Origin: Qipengyuania huizhouensis
Lineage (GTDB): Bacteria > Pseudomonadota > Alphaproteobacteria > Sphingomonadales > Sphingomonadaceae
Reading direction: 5' to 3'
Assembly: GCF_019711635.1 (NCBI RefSeq)
Contig: NZ_JAIGNT010000004.1
Span: 62,001 to 126,000, forward strand
DNA length: 64,000 nt
In this document: in pieces, positions 29,153 to 38,055 of the stretch
Layout: each line of letters starts with the position of its first letter
How positions within the stretch are numbered: the first letter of the stretch is position 1
Notes under the pieces: model-generated
Databases searched by the model: none
The model's input: only the letters and a program-made list of their open reading frames with translations
Told to the model about the DNA's origin: nothing
Translations under genes and position numbers: made by a program

Positions 29153-30955
29153 ATGCCTGAAATACGACGCCTGCCCGATACTCTCGTCAACCGCATCGCT
29201 GCCGGAGAGGTGGTCGAGCGCCCGTCTTCCGCGCTCAAGGAGCTGGTAGAAAACGCAATCGACGCAGGTGCTTCGCGCATCGCGGTCAAGCTGGTCGAGG
29301 GCGGGCTGGCGAGCCTCGAAGTGACCGATGACGGCTGCGGAATGAATCCGGATGAAATGGCTTTGGCGCTGGAACGACATGCGACCTCGAAACTACCCGA
29401 TGAAGCCATCGAACAGGTGTCGACGCTTGGCTTTCGCGGAGAGGCCCTGCCAAGCATAGCCAGCGTCTCACGGTTCACGCTGGAGAGCCGCCCTCAAGGT
29501 GCGGAGCAGGGCTGGAAGCGTGTGGTCGATCATGGCGAATTGATCAGCGAAGGTCCGGCTGCACTGCCACCGGGGACGCTAGTGCGGGTGGAGAATCTGT
29601 TCGGCAAGATTCCCGCGCGCCGCAAGTTCCTGCGTACCCCGCGCAGCGAGTATGCAGCCTGTCTGGATGTGGTAAAACGCCTCGCGATGGCGCGGCCTGA
29701 TGTTGCAATCACGCTCGACCACGGGGATCGCCGCATCCTTGGCCTTCGGGCCGGAGAAGGGCTGGCCAATCGCGTTGCCCAGGTGGTTGCTCGCGAACTC
29801 AAGGAAAACGGCGTCGCTATCGATCTGGATCGAGGATCGATGCGACTGACGGGGATCGCGGGTCTGCCTACCTACAACCGTGGCATCGCCGATCACCAAT
29901 ACCTTTTCGTCAATGGCCGTCCGGTGAAGGACCGGCTTCTGACAGGCGCAGTGCGCGGCGCATACGCAGATATGCTTGCGCGTGATCGCCACGCCGTGCT
30001 GGCGCTGTTCCTCGACCTTCCCCCAGAGGAAGTGGACGTAAATGTCCACCCCGCCAAGACCGAGGTACGCTTTCGCGATGCGCAGGTGGTGCGCGGATTT
30101 ATCGTCTCCGGTCTCAGGCAGGCGCTGGCAACCGGCGACAAGCGGAGCGCGCAGTCTCCCGATGCGGGAGCAATGTCGCGCTGGCAGCAGGAACCGGAAA
30201 GGGCGGAACCGGCGCCCGCGCTACGTTCCATCTTCGAAGGGCGCGACTGGTCGGCGCCGCGACAGGGGGTTTCCGAACCGGGTTCCACCTGGCGCGGCCC
30301 GGATACCGAGGTCATGGCCGCGCCGCGCGGCCGGGCAGAGGAAGCGGCTCCGGTGGCAAGGGAAGAAGCAGACTATCCCCTGGGCATCGCACGCGGACAG
30401 GTGGCGAACACTTATATCGTGGCCGAAGCGAAGGATGGCCTGGTCCTCGTCGACCAGCACGCTGCACACGAGCGCCTTGTGCTCGAGCGGCTGAAGGCGG
30501 CGGGTGCCGAGGAAGCGGTGGCCCGCAGCCAGGCGTTGCTTATTCCCGAAGTCGTGGAACTGGAAGAAACAAGCTGCGACCGGCTGGAAGAAGCGGCAGG
30601 AAGTCTGGCGAAACACGGGTTGGTCATCGAACGCTTCGGCCCCTCGGCCATGCTGGTGCGGAGCCTGCCGCATGCCATCGCGCGAACCGATCCCGAGAAA
30701 TTGCTGCGCGATATCGACGACGATCTGGCCCTGAACGGGGAGGCGCTGCATCTTGGCGAGAAGCTCGACCTCGTGCTCGCCACGATGGCCTGCCACGGTT
30801 CAGTGAGGGCAGGGCGCGTATTGCGCGTCGACGAGATGAATTCTCTTTTGCGCGAGATGGAACGCACCCCGCGCTCGGGCCAATGCAACCATGGACGGCC
30901 CACGTGGGTTAAGCTCTCGATGGAAGATGTCGAAAAGCTGTTCGGGAGACATTGA
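29153..30955 (+). CDS. mutL: DNA mismatch repair endonuclease MutL
   Basis: The 600-residue protein couples MutS mismatch recognition to strand incision. It has an N-terminal GHKL ATPase (ELVENAIDAGA, VTDDGCGMN, LGFRGEALPSI), a transducer domain and a variable linker at about 320-400. The C-terminal domain carries the endonuclease motif DQHAAHERLVLE near residue 433 and CNHGRPTW near the end. This latent-nuclease form is expected in bacteria lacking MutH. The ATG at 29153 gives the family MPEIRRLPDTLVNRIAAGE start. Its stop overlaps the next gene. Confidence 0.97.
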   Translation: MPEIRRLPDTLVNRIAAGEVVERPSSALKELVENAIDAGASRIAVKLVEGGLASLEVTDDGCGMNPDEMALALERHATSKLPDEAIEQVSTLGFRGEALPSIASVSRFTLESRPQGAEQGWKRVVDHGELISEGPAALPPGTLVRVENLFGKIPARRKFLRTPRSEYAACLDVVKRLAMARPDVAITLDHGDRRILGLRAGEGLANRVAQVVARELKENGVAIDLDRGSMRLTGIAGLPTYNRGIADHQYLFVNGRPVKDRLLTGAVRGAYADMLARDRHAVLALFLDLPPEEVDVNVHPAKTEVRFRDAQVVRGFIVSGLRQALATGDKRSAQSPDAGAMSRWQQEPERAEPAPALRSIFEGRDWSAPRQGVSEPGSTWRGPDTEVMAAPRGRAEEAAPVAREEADYPLGIARGQVANTYIVAEAKDGLVLVDQHAAHERLVLERLKAAGAEEAVARSQALLIPEVVELEETSCDRLEEAAGSLAKHGLVIERFGPSAMLVRSLPHAIARTDPEKLLRDIDDDLALNGEALHLGEKLDLVLATMACHGSVRAGRVLRVDEMNSLLREMERTPRSGQCNHGRPTWVKLSMEDVEKLFGRH

Positions 30956-31449
30956 TGCGCTGGATTGCCTTGGCACTGCCCTTCGCGCTTCTGGCCTGCG
31001 ACGAACCTACGCCTGCCGAAAAAGAAGCTGCGCGCCAGCAGGCCGTGGCGGAGGTCAAAGCCAATCAGAAACCGCCGCCGGAAGAACTCGTGCTCGATCC
31101 CATCCGCTATCCGGAAATTGAAAAATACGATTTATATGGTGCGGGATGCAGCTTCGTGCCCGATGGCGGCGGGCTCGGAGCGGTTGCGATCGGGATGGCG
31201 GACAAGGGTTACATGATTCGCAAAGGTGAATTGATGATATTCGCGGCGGATATGGGTAGTGACGAGCTACCGTACCTGGCGCGGCGTAAATACGATGGCC
31301 GGGAATATTCCTTTGTGCTCGATCTCGAGGAAGCGGGCGGAACACAAAGCGGGCACGAGACCACCGATTATCGAGGCACGCTGACTGTCAGGGATGGCAC
31401 CGACGCTGTGGTATACAAGGCCAAAGGCCTGACCCAGTGCGGAGCCTGA
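30955..31449 (+). CDS. Putative lipoprotein of unknown function
   Basis: A 164-residue protein with a short signal ending in the lipobox LLAC (Cys13). A helical Lys/Ala/Glu stretch precedes a beta-rich domain (GAGCSFVPDGGGLGAVAIGMADKGYMIRKGELMIFAAD, REYSFVLDLEE). Two cysteines (about 62 and 162) could form a disulphide. Its ATG overlaps the mutL stop (TGATG), so it is cotranslated with mutL. The fold and role are not recognised. Confidence 0.7.
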   Translation: MRWIALALPFALLACDEPTPAEKEAARQQAVAEVKANQKPPPEELVLDPIRYPEIEKYDLYGAGCSFVPDGGGLGAVAIGMADKGYMIRKGELMIFAADMGSDELPYLARRKYDGREYSFVLDLEEAGGTQSGHETTDYRGTLTVRDGTDAVVYKAKGLTQCGA

Positions 31450-31450
31450 G

Positions 31451-31909
31451 TTAGTCAGAACCTTCCGGATCACGGGTCCGGATCAGGCCATTGGAAACCA
31501 TTTCAAGCACGATTTCATCGTTCTGGTTGAAGGTGCGGATACGGCTTTTGAAAATGCCCATTTCTGGCCGTGACGCGCTGCGGCGCTTTTCGATCACTTC
31601 GGTTTCGCAGCGCAGTGTATCGCCGGGATAGACAGGTTTTTTCCAGCGCAGCTGGTCGATCCCCGGCGAACCAAGACCGGCCGATTTTTCGCTTTTCATG
31701 TTTTCGACCATCATGCGCATGGTCATGGAACATGTGTGCCAGCCGCTGGCCGACAGCCTGCCGAAATGTGTTTGTGCGGCGGCCTCGTCGTCCAGGTGGA
31801 ATGGCTGGGGATCGTATTTCGAGGCGAATTCCATCACCTCTTCGCGTGTAACCTCGTAAACACCGAAGTTGCTGGTCGCGCCGATTTCGAGATCTTCGTA
31901 AAATTTCAT
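31451..31909 (-). CDS. MaoC-like hydratase (hot-dog fold)
   Basis: A 152-residue MaoC-family protein, probably an enoyl-CoA or acyl-CoA hydratase/dehydratase. The start MKFYEDLEIGATSNFGVYEVTREEV, the motif FASKYDPQPFHLDDEAAAQ with catalytic Asp and His, and GRLSASGWHT then LRWKKPVYPGDTLRCETEV are all typical. The substrate is unknown. The ATG at 31909 is preferred over an upstream in-frame start giving a 12-residue extension. It is convergent with the mutL-linked lipoprotein gene, one base apart. Confidence 0.88.
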   Translation of the reverse strand: MKFYEDLEIGATSNFGVYEVTREEVMEFASKYDPQPFHLDDEAAAQTHFGRLSASGWHTCSMTMRMMVENMKSEKSAGLGSPGIDQLRWKKPVYPGDTLRCETEVIEKRRSASRPEMGIFKSRIRTFNQNDEIVLEMVSNGLIRTRDPEGSD

Positions 31910-32060
31910 TCGTCGATCTTTGGTCCAGTCCGAGATGCGTTGCAATATGCAATTTATAAAGGCGTTGGCTCCGATCCTGTATCCGAAAGCTGGCGCGAAC
32001 CAGCAGGATAAACTGGTCGAATGTGTTCACCCTGCTGGCCGCTGTCTGGTCAAGTGAGTT

Positions 32061-32861
32061 TCAAGCGCGGAATTTGGGGACACCGGCACTGCTGTCGAGC
32101 TCCGGAATGATACGATAGCGAGCGAGCACCAGACTGAAGAGACCGAACAGCATCAGGCCGATCGCGGTCAGCGTAAAGATGAAACCTTCCCCGGCAAGGC
32201 TTGCCACGGCATCGCCCAGCGTTTTCACCTGGCCTGCGCCGCTCGACATGAAGCCCGCCTTGAACAGCGACCAGCCGATAACGGTATAGACCACGCCGCG
32301 GGCGATGTAGCCTGCGCCGCCGAGCCAGCGCGTCGCGTCAGGGGCGCGGCCTGAAATGCGGTTCATGAATTCGCCGGTCATGCCCTTCTTCACCTGAAAG
32401 ACGGCAGCGGCGAAAAAGGCGACACCAAGCAGGCCAAGAATTGCTCCGCCGAACTCCATCGACAGCACGCCCGAGGCAGCTTCCTGTGCACCTCCATTGC
32501 CGCCGGGGCTGCCGCTGGTGGCGAACTTGTAGGCGGAATAGGCAAGTACGAGGTGAGCGATACCGCTACCGGCGTGGCCGATACGTTTGGCCCAACCTTT
32601 GCTGTCCGATCCGGTGTTCTCGATATCGAACAGGGGGGAGCAGAAGCGGAACAGTGCATAGGCAACAAGTCCGACGACCATGATCCACAGGATCAATGTC
32701 CCGGCGGGGTAATCATCAATCGCGCGGAAGATCCCGTTGGTGCCTTCGGCAATCTTGCTGGAGCTTGTCAGGGCGATGAGCCCGAGTACGAAATACAGGA
32801 TCGCACGGCTGAAATACCCGACCCGCACGAGCCAGCTGAACTTTTCGGACTTGTCTATCAC
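32061..32861 (-). CDS. DUF1206 membrane protein
   Basis: A 266-residue integral membrane protein with three repeats of a two-helix unit, each starting with an aromatic/Arg-Gly-Tyr pattern (LVRVGYFSRAILYFVLGL, GHAGSGIAHLVLAY, LGGAGYIARGVVYTVIG), which is the DUF1206 arrangement. Function unknown. I chose GTG at 32861 because AGGGGAG lies 7-8 bases upstream, and because an EcfG-type promoter at 32890-32914 would start transcription only about 20 bases before it. A GTG at 32885 would leave no leader. Probably a general-stress gene. Confidence 0.82.
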   Translation of the reverse strand: MIDKSEKFSWLVRVGYFSRAILYFVLGLIALTSSSKIAEGTNGIFRAIDDYPAGTLILWIMVVGLVAYALFRFCSPLFDIENTGSDSKGWAKRIGHAGSGIAHLVLAYSAYKFATSGSPGGNGGAQEAASGVLSMEFGGAILGLLGVAFFAAAVFQVKKGMTGEFMNRISGRAPDATRWLGGAGYIARGVVYTVIGWSLFKAGFMSSGAGQVKTLGDAVASLAGEGFIFTLTAIGLMLFGLFSLVLARYRIIPELDSSAGVPKFRA

Positions 32862-32889
32862 CTTGGAATCTCCCCTGGTTTGCACGGCT

Positions 32890-32914
32890 AACGGCAGGGG
32901 AGGATGTGCGTTCC
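32890..32914 (-). promoter_or_regulatory. EcfG-type (general stress) promoter for the DUF1206 gene
   Basis: Minus-strand GGAAC-N16-CGTT, exact consensus, sits in the short gap after the nucleotide-pyrophosphatase-like gene and just ahead of the DUF1206 ribosome site. The position relative to the GTG start fits a functional promoter. Confidence 0.62.
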
Positions 32915-32924
32915 GCCTCGGTGA

Positions 32925-34190
32925 TCAATTGCCTGTGGACAGGGCGGGACGAAAGGTGTCAATCGAGCCGTCGGCACGGGCGGCCTGAGGCAGGCCTACG
33001 AGATGGCGCAACAGCGGGGCGACATCGGTATTGTCGAAAACTGGCATTGCGGCGCCGTTCCGGAAAGCCGGACCGTTGGCGATGAAAAGCGACAGCATCT
33101 CTGGCGCGTAAGGATCGTATCCGTGGTTGCCACCCGTCCAGCTGGAGGTAGGTGCGGTGGGCGTTATCGTCCATCCTGTCTCCGGAAGACACAGGTAAGG
33201 CGGGATGCGGTCATGCGTGCCGTAGTTGTAGCGGGCGGGAATGTCTTCCTTCGCCCAGCAGGTCATGTGTTCGTGGTCCGCAAGGATAGCTTCCCGGAAC
33301 GCGTCGGCTTTCCCTTCCGCCGGTTCGAAAGTGGCATAGGCGCCTCCTTGCACCAGTCGATAGAGAGAACTGTCGAGGATTTCGTCGAGTGCGATCACGC
33401 GATCCGAACTCGTGGCGGCCATGCCGTGGTCGGATACGATCACGAGATTGGCGGGCTGGCCGAATTCACGCAGTCCTTCGACGAGCATGCCGATATGCGC
33501 GTCGACATCGCGCAGCGCGGCGTTCACTTCCTCGCTGTCCGGCCCTGCATCATGGCCCGCGGTGTCGACCGTGTCGAAATAGAGCGTCAGGAACTCGGGC
33601 CGGATATCCGCCGGACGGCGCAGCCAGTCGAGTACGGAGTTCACGCGCTGGGTGTTCGAGACCTGCATCGAAAACTGCTGCCAGTCGCTCGGCAAGGTTC
33701 CGTCTTCGACCGGGCCCCAGCCCTGCGCAGTGCCGCCCCACGGAACAGCCGAACCGGGCCAGAACATGGCCGCGGAGCGGATACCCGCTTCTTCCGCTTC
33801 GACCCAGACGGGCTTGGCGTCGTTCCACCAATAGGGATCTACGGTGGCCATGGTGAAAACCTCGTCGGGACGGGTTTTGTCTTCCATGCGGTTGGCGGTG
33901 ATACCGTGGTGATCGGGCACGAGCCCGGTCACGAGCGTCCAGTGATTGGGGAAGGTCTTGGTGGGGAAGGACGGACGCATCGCCGCGCTCACGCCGCCGG
34001 CTGCAAGCGAGGAAAGCGTCGGTGTAATTCCGCGATCGAGATAGGAGGGATGGAAACCGTCGATAGAGACGAGGATCGTCACCGGTTCGCGCTGTTCCGC
34101 CTGTACCGACGAGACGCTTTCGACCTGCGGAGCGCAGGCCGGGAGAACAGCAGCCGCAGCAAGGGCGAGGGCAGTGACGAACTTCTTCAT
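32925..34190 (-). CDS. Ectonucleotide pyrophosphatase/phosphodiesterase-like lipoprotein
   Basis: A 421-residue alkaline-phosphatase-superfamily enzyme with a lipoprotein signal (lipobox LPAC, Cys19). The metal and nucleophile motifs of NPP enzymes are present: SIDGFHPSY (Asp44), FPTKTFPNHWTLVTG with Thr79 as nucleophile, DTVDTAGHDAG, VSDHGMA and GGNHGYDP. It probably hydrolyses phosphodiester or pyrophosphate bonds of nucleotides in the periplasm; the substrate is not decidable. Between ychF and DUF1206 on the same strand, with its own 20-base gap to ychF. Confidence 0.9.
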   Translation of the reverse strand: MKKFVTALALAAAAVLPACAPQVESVSSVQAEQREPVTILVSIDGFHPSYLDRGITPTLSSLAAGGVSAAMRPSFPTKTFPNHWTLVTGLVPDHHGITANRMEDKTRPDEVFTMATVDPYWWNDAKPVWVEAEEAGIRSAAMFWPGSAVPWGGTAQGWGPVEDGTLPSDWQQFSMQVSNTQRVNSVLDWLRRPADIRPEFLTLYFDTVDTAGHDAGPDSEEVNAALRDVDAHIGMLVEGLREFGQPANLVIVSDHGMAATSSDRVIALDEILDSSLYRLVQGGAYATFEPAEGKADAFREAILADHEHMTCWAKEDIPARYNYGTHDRIPPYLCLPETGWTITPTAPTSSWTGGNHGYDPYAPEMLSLFIANGPAFRNGAAMPVFDNTDVAPLLRHLVGLPQAARADGSIDTFRPALSTGN

Positions 34191-34210
34191 GGCGACCTGT
34201 TTTCCCGCTA

Positions 34211-35311
34211 TCAGACGTTGAATTTGAACAGCATTACGTCGCCATCCTTGACGAGGTATTCCTTGCCTTCCTGGCGCAGCTTGCCCGCCTCGCGTGCACC
34301 GCTTTCGCCGTTCAGCGCGATGTAGTCATCGTATGCAATTGTTTCAGCACGAATAAAGCCGCGCTCGAAATCGGTGTGGATTTCACCCGCCGCCTGCGGG
34401 GCCTTGGCGCCTTCGGGGAAGGTCCATGCGCGTGATTCCTTCGGCCCGGCGGTGAAGAAGGTGTTGAGGCCGAGCAGCTTGTAGCCCGCCTTGATCACGC
34501 GGGAGAGCCCGCTTTCCTCTAGGCCAAGCTCGGTGAGATATTCGGTGCGGTCTTCCGCATCCATCGACACCAGTTCGCTTTCGATCGCGGCGGATACGAC
34601 CACCGCTTGCGCACCTTCGGCCTTGGCCTTTTCGAACACGAGGTCGGAGAAGGCATTCCCCTTGGACGCGTCTTCTTCACCCACATTGCAGACGTAGAGC
34701 ACCGGCTTGGCGGTGAGCAGCTGCGCCTGGCGAAGGACGCGGGCTTCTTCCTCGTCGTTCGGTTCGGTCAGGCGGGCGGGCTTGCCGTCTCGCAGCAAGG
34801 CGAGCGCCTGTCCCAGCACGCTGGCGGTGATCTTCGCTTCCTTGTCGCCGGCCGTGGCGCGCTTTTCAGCAGCGGGGACTCGCTTTTCCAGGCTTTCGAG
34901 ATCGGACAGCATCAGTTCGGTTTCGACCACCTCGGCATCGGCAATCGGATCGACCTTGTTCGACACATGCTGGATGTCATCGTCTTCGAAACAGCGCAGG
35001 ACATGGACGATGGCGTCCACCTCGCGGATATTGCCGAGGAACTGGTTGCCGAGGCCTTCGCCCTGGCTGGCGCCTTTGACGAGGCCAGCGATGTCGACGA
35101 AAGCAAGCTGTGTCGGGATGATCTTGGCCGAACCCGCGATTGCAGCGATCTTGTCCAGACGCGGATCGGGTACGGAGACCTGGCCTACATTCGGTTCAAT
35201 CGTGCAGAACGGATAGTTCGCAGCCTGTGCGGCCTGCGTTTCGGTCAATGCATTGAAAAGGGTGGACTTGCCGACATTCGGCAGGCCGACGATCCCGCAA
35301 CGGAAACCCAT
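34211..35311 (-). CDS. ychF: Redox-regulated ribosome-binding ATPase YchF
   Basis: An Obg-family P-loop ATPase of 366 residues that associates with ribosomes and modulates stress responses. G-motifs are visible: GIVGLPNVGKSTLFNALT, the NYPFCTIEPN switch, VDIAGLVKGASQGEGLGN, and the altered NKxD position that shifts specificity to ATP. The C-terminal TGS domain (ETIAYDDYIALNGESGAREAGKLRQEGKEYLVKDGDVMLFKFNV) is complete. Widely linked with pth and rplY in proteobacteria; here an SDR gene intervenes. Confidence 0.96.
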   Translation of the reverse strand: MGFRCGIVGLPNVGKSTLFNALTETQAAQAANYPFCTIEPNVGQVSVPDPRLDKIAAIAGSAKIIPTQLAFVDIAGLVKGASQGEGLGNQFLGNIREVDAIVHVLRCFEDDDIQHVSNKVDPIADAEVVETELMLSDLESLEKRVPAAEKRATAGDKEAKITASVLGQALALLRDGKPARLTEPNDEEEARVLRQAQLLTAKPVLYVCNVGEEDASKGNAFSDLVFEKAKAEGAQAVVVSAAIESELVSMDAEDRTEYLTELGLEESGLSRVIKAGYKLLGLNTFFTAGPKESRAWTFPEGAKAPQAAGEIHTDFERGFIRAETIAYDDYIALNGESGAREAGKLRQEGKEYLVKDGDVMLFKFNV

Positions 35312-35376
35312 CTAAAACTCCGGAAATAATGGTCTGGCCGCGCCCTTAGCGGCGACAGGCGGGGAATGCCAGCATG

Positions 35377-36375
35377 TCAGACATTGTGCACCGCCTTGAT
35401 CAGCGGCCCATACCCGCTTTCTCCCAGCCATCCGACCTGTGTTTTCGCCGTTACCTCGTTTATCGCGGTCTGCGGGATGTCGCCTCCGCTGACCGGCAGG
35501 CGGACCGGGCGCGTTCCGGGCGGCATGCCGAGGACGCGGGCCATGGCGCGGGGTATGTCCATCGGATCGGCACTGCGGCCCGAACCGTCTTCCTCGCCCA
35601 TCCGGGCAACAACCTGCGGATAGCCTTCGAGGTGCTGCTCTGCCGCGCGCGCCTTCAGTTCGGCGGAATAACGATTACGGTTTACCCAGACCTTGGTCGG
35701 ATAGCCGCCCGGTTCGATGATCGTGACACCGATGCCGTGTGGCACCAGCTCATAAGCCAGTTGTTCGCCCATTGCTTCCACGGCGAATTTCGTTGCCGAA
35801 TAGTGCCCCGAATAGGGAACGATCACGCGGCCCAACTGGCTCGAGATGTTGAAGATGTGCCCCTGCTTGCGCGCCCGCATTTTGGGCAGCACTGCGCGCA
35901 CCATGCGGTGATAACCGAAGACATTGGTGTCGAAGGCGAGCCGGGTCGCCTCCATGTCTTGGACCTCGGCCGGGCCCGTGATGCCGATGCCTGCATTGTT
36001 GACCAAAATGTCCAGCCCGCGACCCAGCTCGCGTTCGGCTGCGCCGACTGCATCGGCTATCTCCTGATCGAGCAGAACGTCGAGCCGCATGACGCGAATG
36101 TCCAGCTTCTCGTCGCTGGCCAGTTGCTTGAGTTCCTCTGCTTCGGGCCGCGGCGTATTGCGCATGGTCGCGAAGACCGTCGCGCCGAGCCGCGCGAAAT
36201 GCTCCGCGGAAAGGCGACCGAAGCCGGATGAGCAGCCGGTAATGAGAATGGCTTTACCCGACAGGTCGGGAGCGGGGGCTTCTACCTGATCCAACTGGGC
36301 GCGAGCCGCGGTCGCGGCGATCGCTCCAGTTGCGGCGGCACCGACGAGCAAGGTTCGACGATCGAGATTAGGCAT
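35377..36375 (-). CDS. SDR-family oxidoreductase with Tat signal peptide
   Basis: A 332-residue short-chain dehydrogenase. Residues 1-27 form a twin-arginine signal (DRRTLLVGAAATGAIA, cleavage after ARA). The Rossmann domain has the cofactor motif TGCSSGFG, NNAG, the catalytic Ser in NISSQ and YSATK. An exported SDR is uncommon because NAD(P) is scarce outside the cytosol; it may be folded with cofactor before Tat export. The substrate is unknown. It lies between ychF and pth on the same strand. Confidence 0.85.
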   Translation of the reverse strand: MPNLDRRTLLVGAAATGAIAATAARAQLDQVEAPAPDLSGKAILITGCSSGFGRLSAEHFARLGATVFATMRNTPRPEAEELKQLASDEKLDIRVMRLDVLLDQEIADAVGAAERELGRGLDILVNNAGIGITGPAEVQDMEATRLAFDTNVFGYHRMVRAVLPKMRARKQGHIFNISSQLGRVIVPYSGHYSATKFAVEAMGEQLAYELVPHGIGVTIIEPGGYPTKVWVNRNRYSAELKARAAEQHLEGYPQVVARMGEEDGSGRSADPMDIPRAMARVLGMPPGTRPVRLPVSGGDIPQTAINEVTAKTQVGWLGESGYGPLIKAVHNV

Positions 36376-36411
36376 GGGCGGGTCTCCTCTGTTCGGGAGA
36401 ACCTTAGCAGA

Positions 36412-36981
36412 TCATTCCTGCATACGCAGGGCGATGTCGTTCATGAAGCGCACATCATCGCCTTTCGCCAGCCATTCGGCCTCTGCGGCGATTGCGCCGA
36501 GCATGGTGGCAAGCTGGTCCATCTCGCCTTTCGCATAATTGCCAAGAACATGGCCGGTAACCCGATCCTTGCTGCCGGGATGACCGATGCCTATGCGGAC
36601 GCGGCGGAAATCCGGGCCCAGATGCTGGTTGATCGAACGCAGGCCATTGTGACCCGCCAGCCCCCCGCCTCGGCGCACCTTCACCTTGAAGGGCGCAAGG
36701 TCGAGCTCGTCGTGGAAGACTGTAAGGTCCTCGATTTCCAGCTTGTAGAAGCGCATCGCCTCGCCCACCGCGCGACCGCTCTCGTTCATGTAGGTCGCAG
36801 GTTTGAGCAGAACGATCTTCTCGCCGCCGATACGGCCTTCCTGCACCCAGCCGGAAAACTTCTTCTGGACGGGGCCGAAGGCGTGAATTTCGGCAATGGC
36901 ATCGCACACGATGAAACCGATGTTGTGCCGGTGCATCGCATATTGCGGTCCGGGATTTCCAAGGCCTGTCCAGATTTGCAT
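36412..36981 (-). CDS. pth: Peptidyl-tRNA hydrolase
   Basis: Releases tRNA from prematurely dropped peptidyl-tRNA. The 189-residue protein has GLGNPGPQYAMHRHNIGF with the catalytic His near residue 20, LLKPATYMNESGRAV, FHDELDLAPFKVKVRRGGGLAGHNGLRSI and FRRVRIGIGHPG. Length is normal. It follows rplY after a 267-base spacer rich in hairpins; rplY-pth-ychF linkage is common in proteobacteria. Confidence 0.96.
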   Translation of the reverse strand: MQIWTGLGNPGPQYAMHRHNIGFIVCDAIAEIHAFGPVQKKFSGWVQEGRIGGEKIVLLKPATYMNESGRAVGEAMRFYKLEIEDLTVFHDELDLAPFKVKVRRGGGLAGHNGLRSINQHLGPDFRRVRIGIGHPGSKDRVTGHVLGNYAKGEMDQLATMLGAIAAEAEWLAKGDDVRFMNDIALRMQE

Positions 36982-37086
36982 GTGTCGCCCTTAGCATGCT
37001 GCGCGTGCCCCTCAAGCGCCGGGCGCAGCATCTCGGTGGGTAGCGGCGGCGATGCGCAGGCGCGCTTTGACTGCCGTGATCAAGAA

Positions 37087-37149
37087 CCGGGCCGACGGGA
37101 GGCCCGGCAAGGGCGACTGCCCGCCCGCAACGGGTGCGGCTTGCCGCAC
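37087..37149. other. Cluster of hairpins in the rplY-pth spacer
   Basis: Three hairpins lie in tandem: CCGGGCC/GGCCCGG at 37087-37107, GGGC-GACT-GCCC at 37111-37122, and GTGCGGC/GCCGCAC at 37134-37149. With the rplY terminator at 37195 they fill the 267-base gap between rplY and pth, which otherwise shows no gene. They may shape the pth leader or stabilise transcript ends. Confidence 0.45.
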
Positions 37150-37194
37150 ATCTAGCGAGGACGAAGCTGCGGATGCAGGTTCGGAATACAAGAA

Positions 37195-37218
37195 CGCCGG
37201 CCTCTTTCGAGACCGGCG
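37195..37218 (-). terminator. Terminator of rplY
   Basis: The hairpin CGCCGGCC / GACCGGCG (7 of 8 pairs) with an 8-base loop is followed on the minus strand by TTCTTGTATT, about 30 bases after the rplY stop. This fits a rho-independent terminator of moderate strength. Confidence 0.5.
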
Positions 37219-37248
37219 CCTTGGTGATTTGCGAATGCAAGAAGCGGA

Positions 37249-37941
37249 TTAGTCTTCGCTCTTGTCTTCCTGTTCCTGCTCGGCGTCCTCGTCCGCACCC
37301 TGTTCGGTTGCGGGAACATCCTGCGCATCGGTATCGCCTTCATCTTCGCCTTCGGCGCCTTCGCTCTTCTTGAGCGCCGACGGAGCGACGAGGGTGGCGA
37401 TGGTGAAGTCGCGGTCGGTGATGGCGCTTTCGCTGCCAGCCGGAAGCGTTACTTCGCTGATGTGGATCGAATCGCCGACTTCCTTGCCGGTGACGTCGAT
37501 TTCGATTTCACCCGGGATCTTGTCGTTTTCGCAGACCAGTTCCAGCTCGTGACGGACGATGTTCAGCACGCCGCCCTTCTTGAGACCCGGGCTCTTCTCT
37601 TCATTGATGAAGACCACCGGCACCTGCACTTCGATCTTGCCACCCTTGGCAAGACGGAAGAAATCGACGTGCTCGGGGCGGTCGTTGACGGGGTGAAGCG
37701 ACACGTCCTTGGGAAGGGTTTTCACCTTTTTGCCACCCAGCTCGATTTCGACGATCGAGTTCATGAAGTGGCCGGTGCCGAGCTGCTTGACCAGCTCCTT
37801 CTCTTCCACGTGGATCAGTGTGGGTTCTTCCTTGCCGCCATAGATCACGGCGGGGACGCGGCCTTCGCGACGCAGTGCACGGGAGGCTCCCTTGCCAGCC
37901 CGTTCGCGCGTCTCGGCCGGAAGTGTCAGAGCATCGCTCAT
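37249..37941 (-). CDS. rplY: 50S ribosomal protein L25/general stress protein Ctc
   Basis: 5S rRNA-binding protein of 230 residues, in the longer two-domain Ctc form. The N-terminal L25 domain ([29 protein letters not shown]) is followed by a TL5 domain ([50 protein letters not shown]). The tail is acidic ([24 protein letters not shown]), as common in this family. Transcribed towards pth. Confidence 0.96.
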   Translation of the reverse strand: MSDALTLPAETRERAGKGASRALRREGRVPAVIYGGKEEPTLIHVEEKELVKQLGTGHFMNSIVEIELGGKKVKTLPKDVSLHPVNDRPEHVDFFRLAKGGKIEVQVPVVFINEEKSPGLKKGGVLNIVRHELELVCENDKIPGEIEIDVTGKEVGDSIHISEVTLPAGSESAITDRDFTIATLVAPSALKKSEGAEGEDEGDTDAQDVPATEQGADEDAEQEQEDKSED

Positions 37942-38055
37942 GTCGCTTACCTTTCGAATGCAATTAGGTTACTCGGTCCGCCACGCCTCCAGGGATGACC
38001 ATGACGCCGAAGCGCGCGCCTATAGCGGCGGCGGGTGGAAAAGCAAGCGCGAAGG

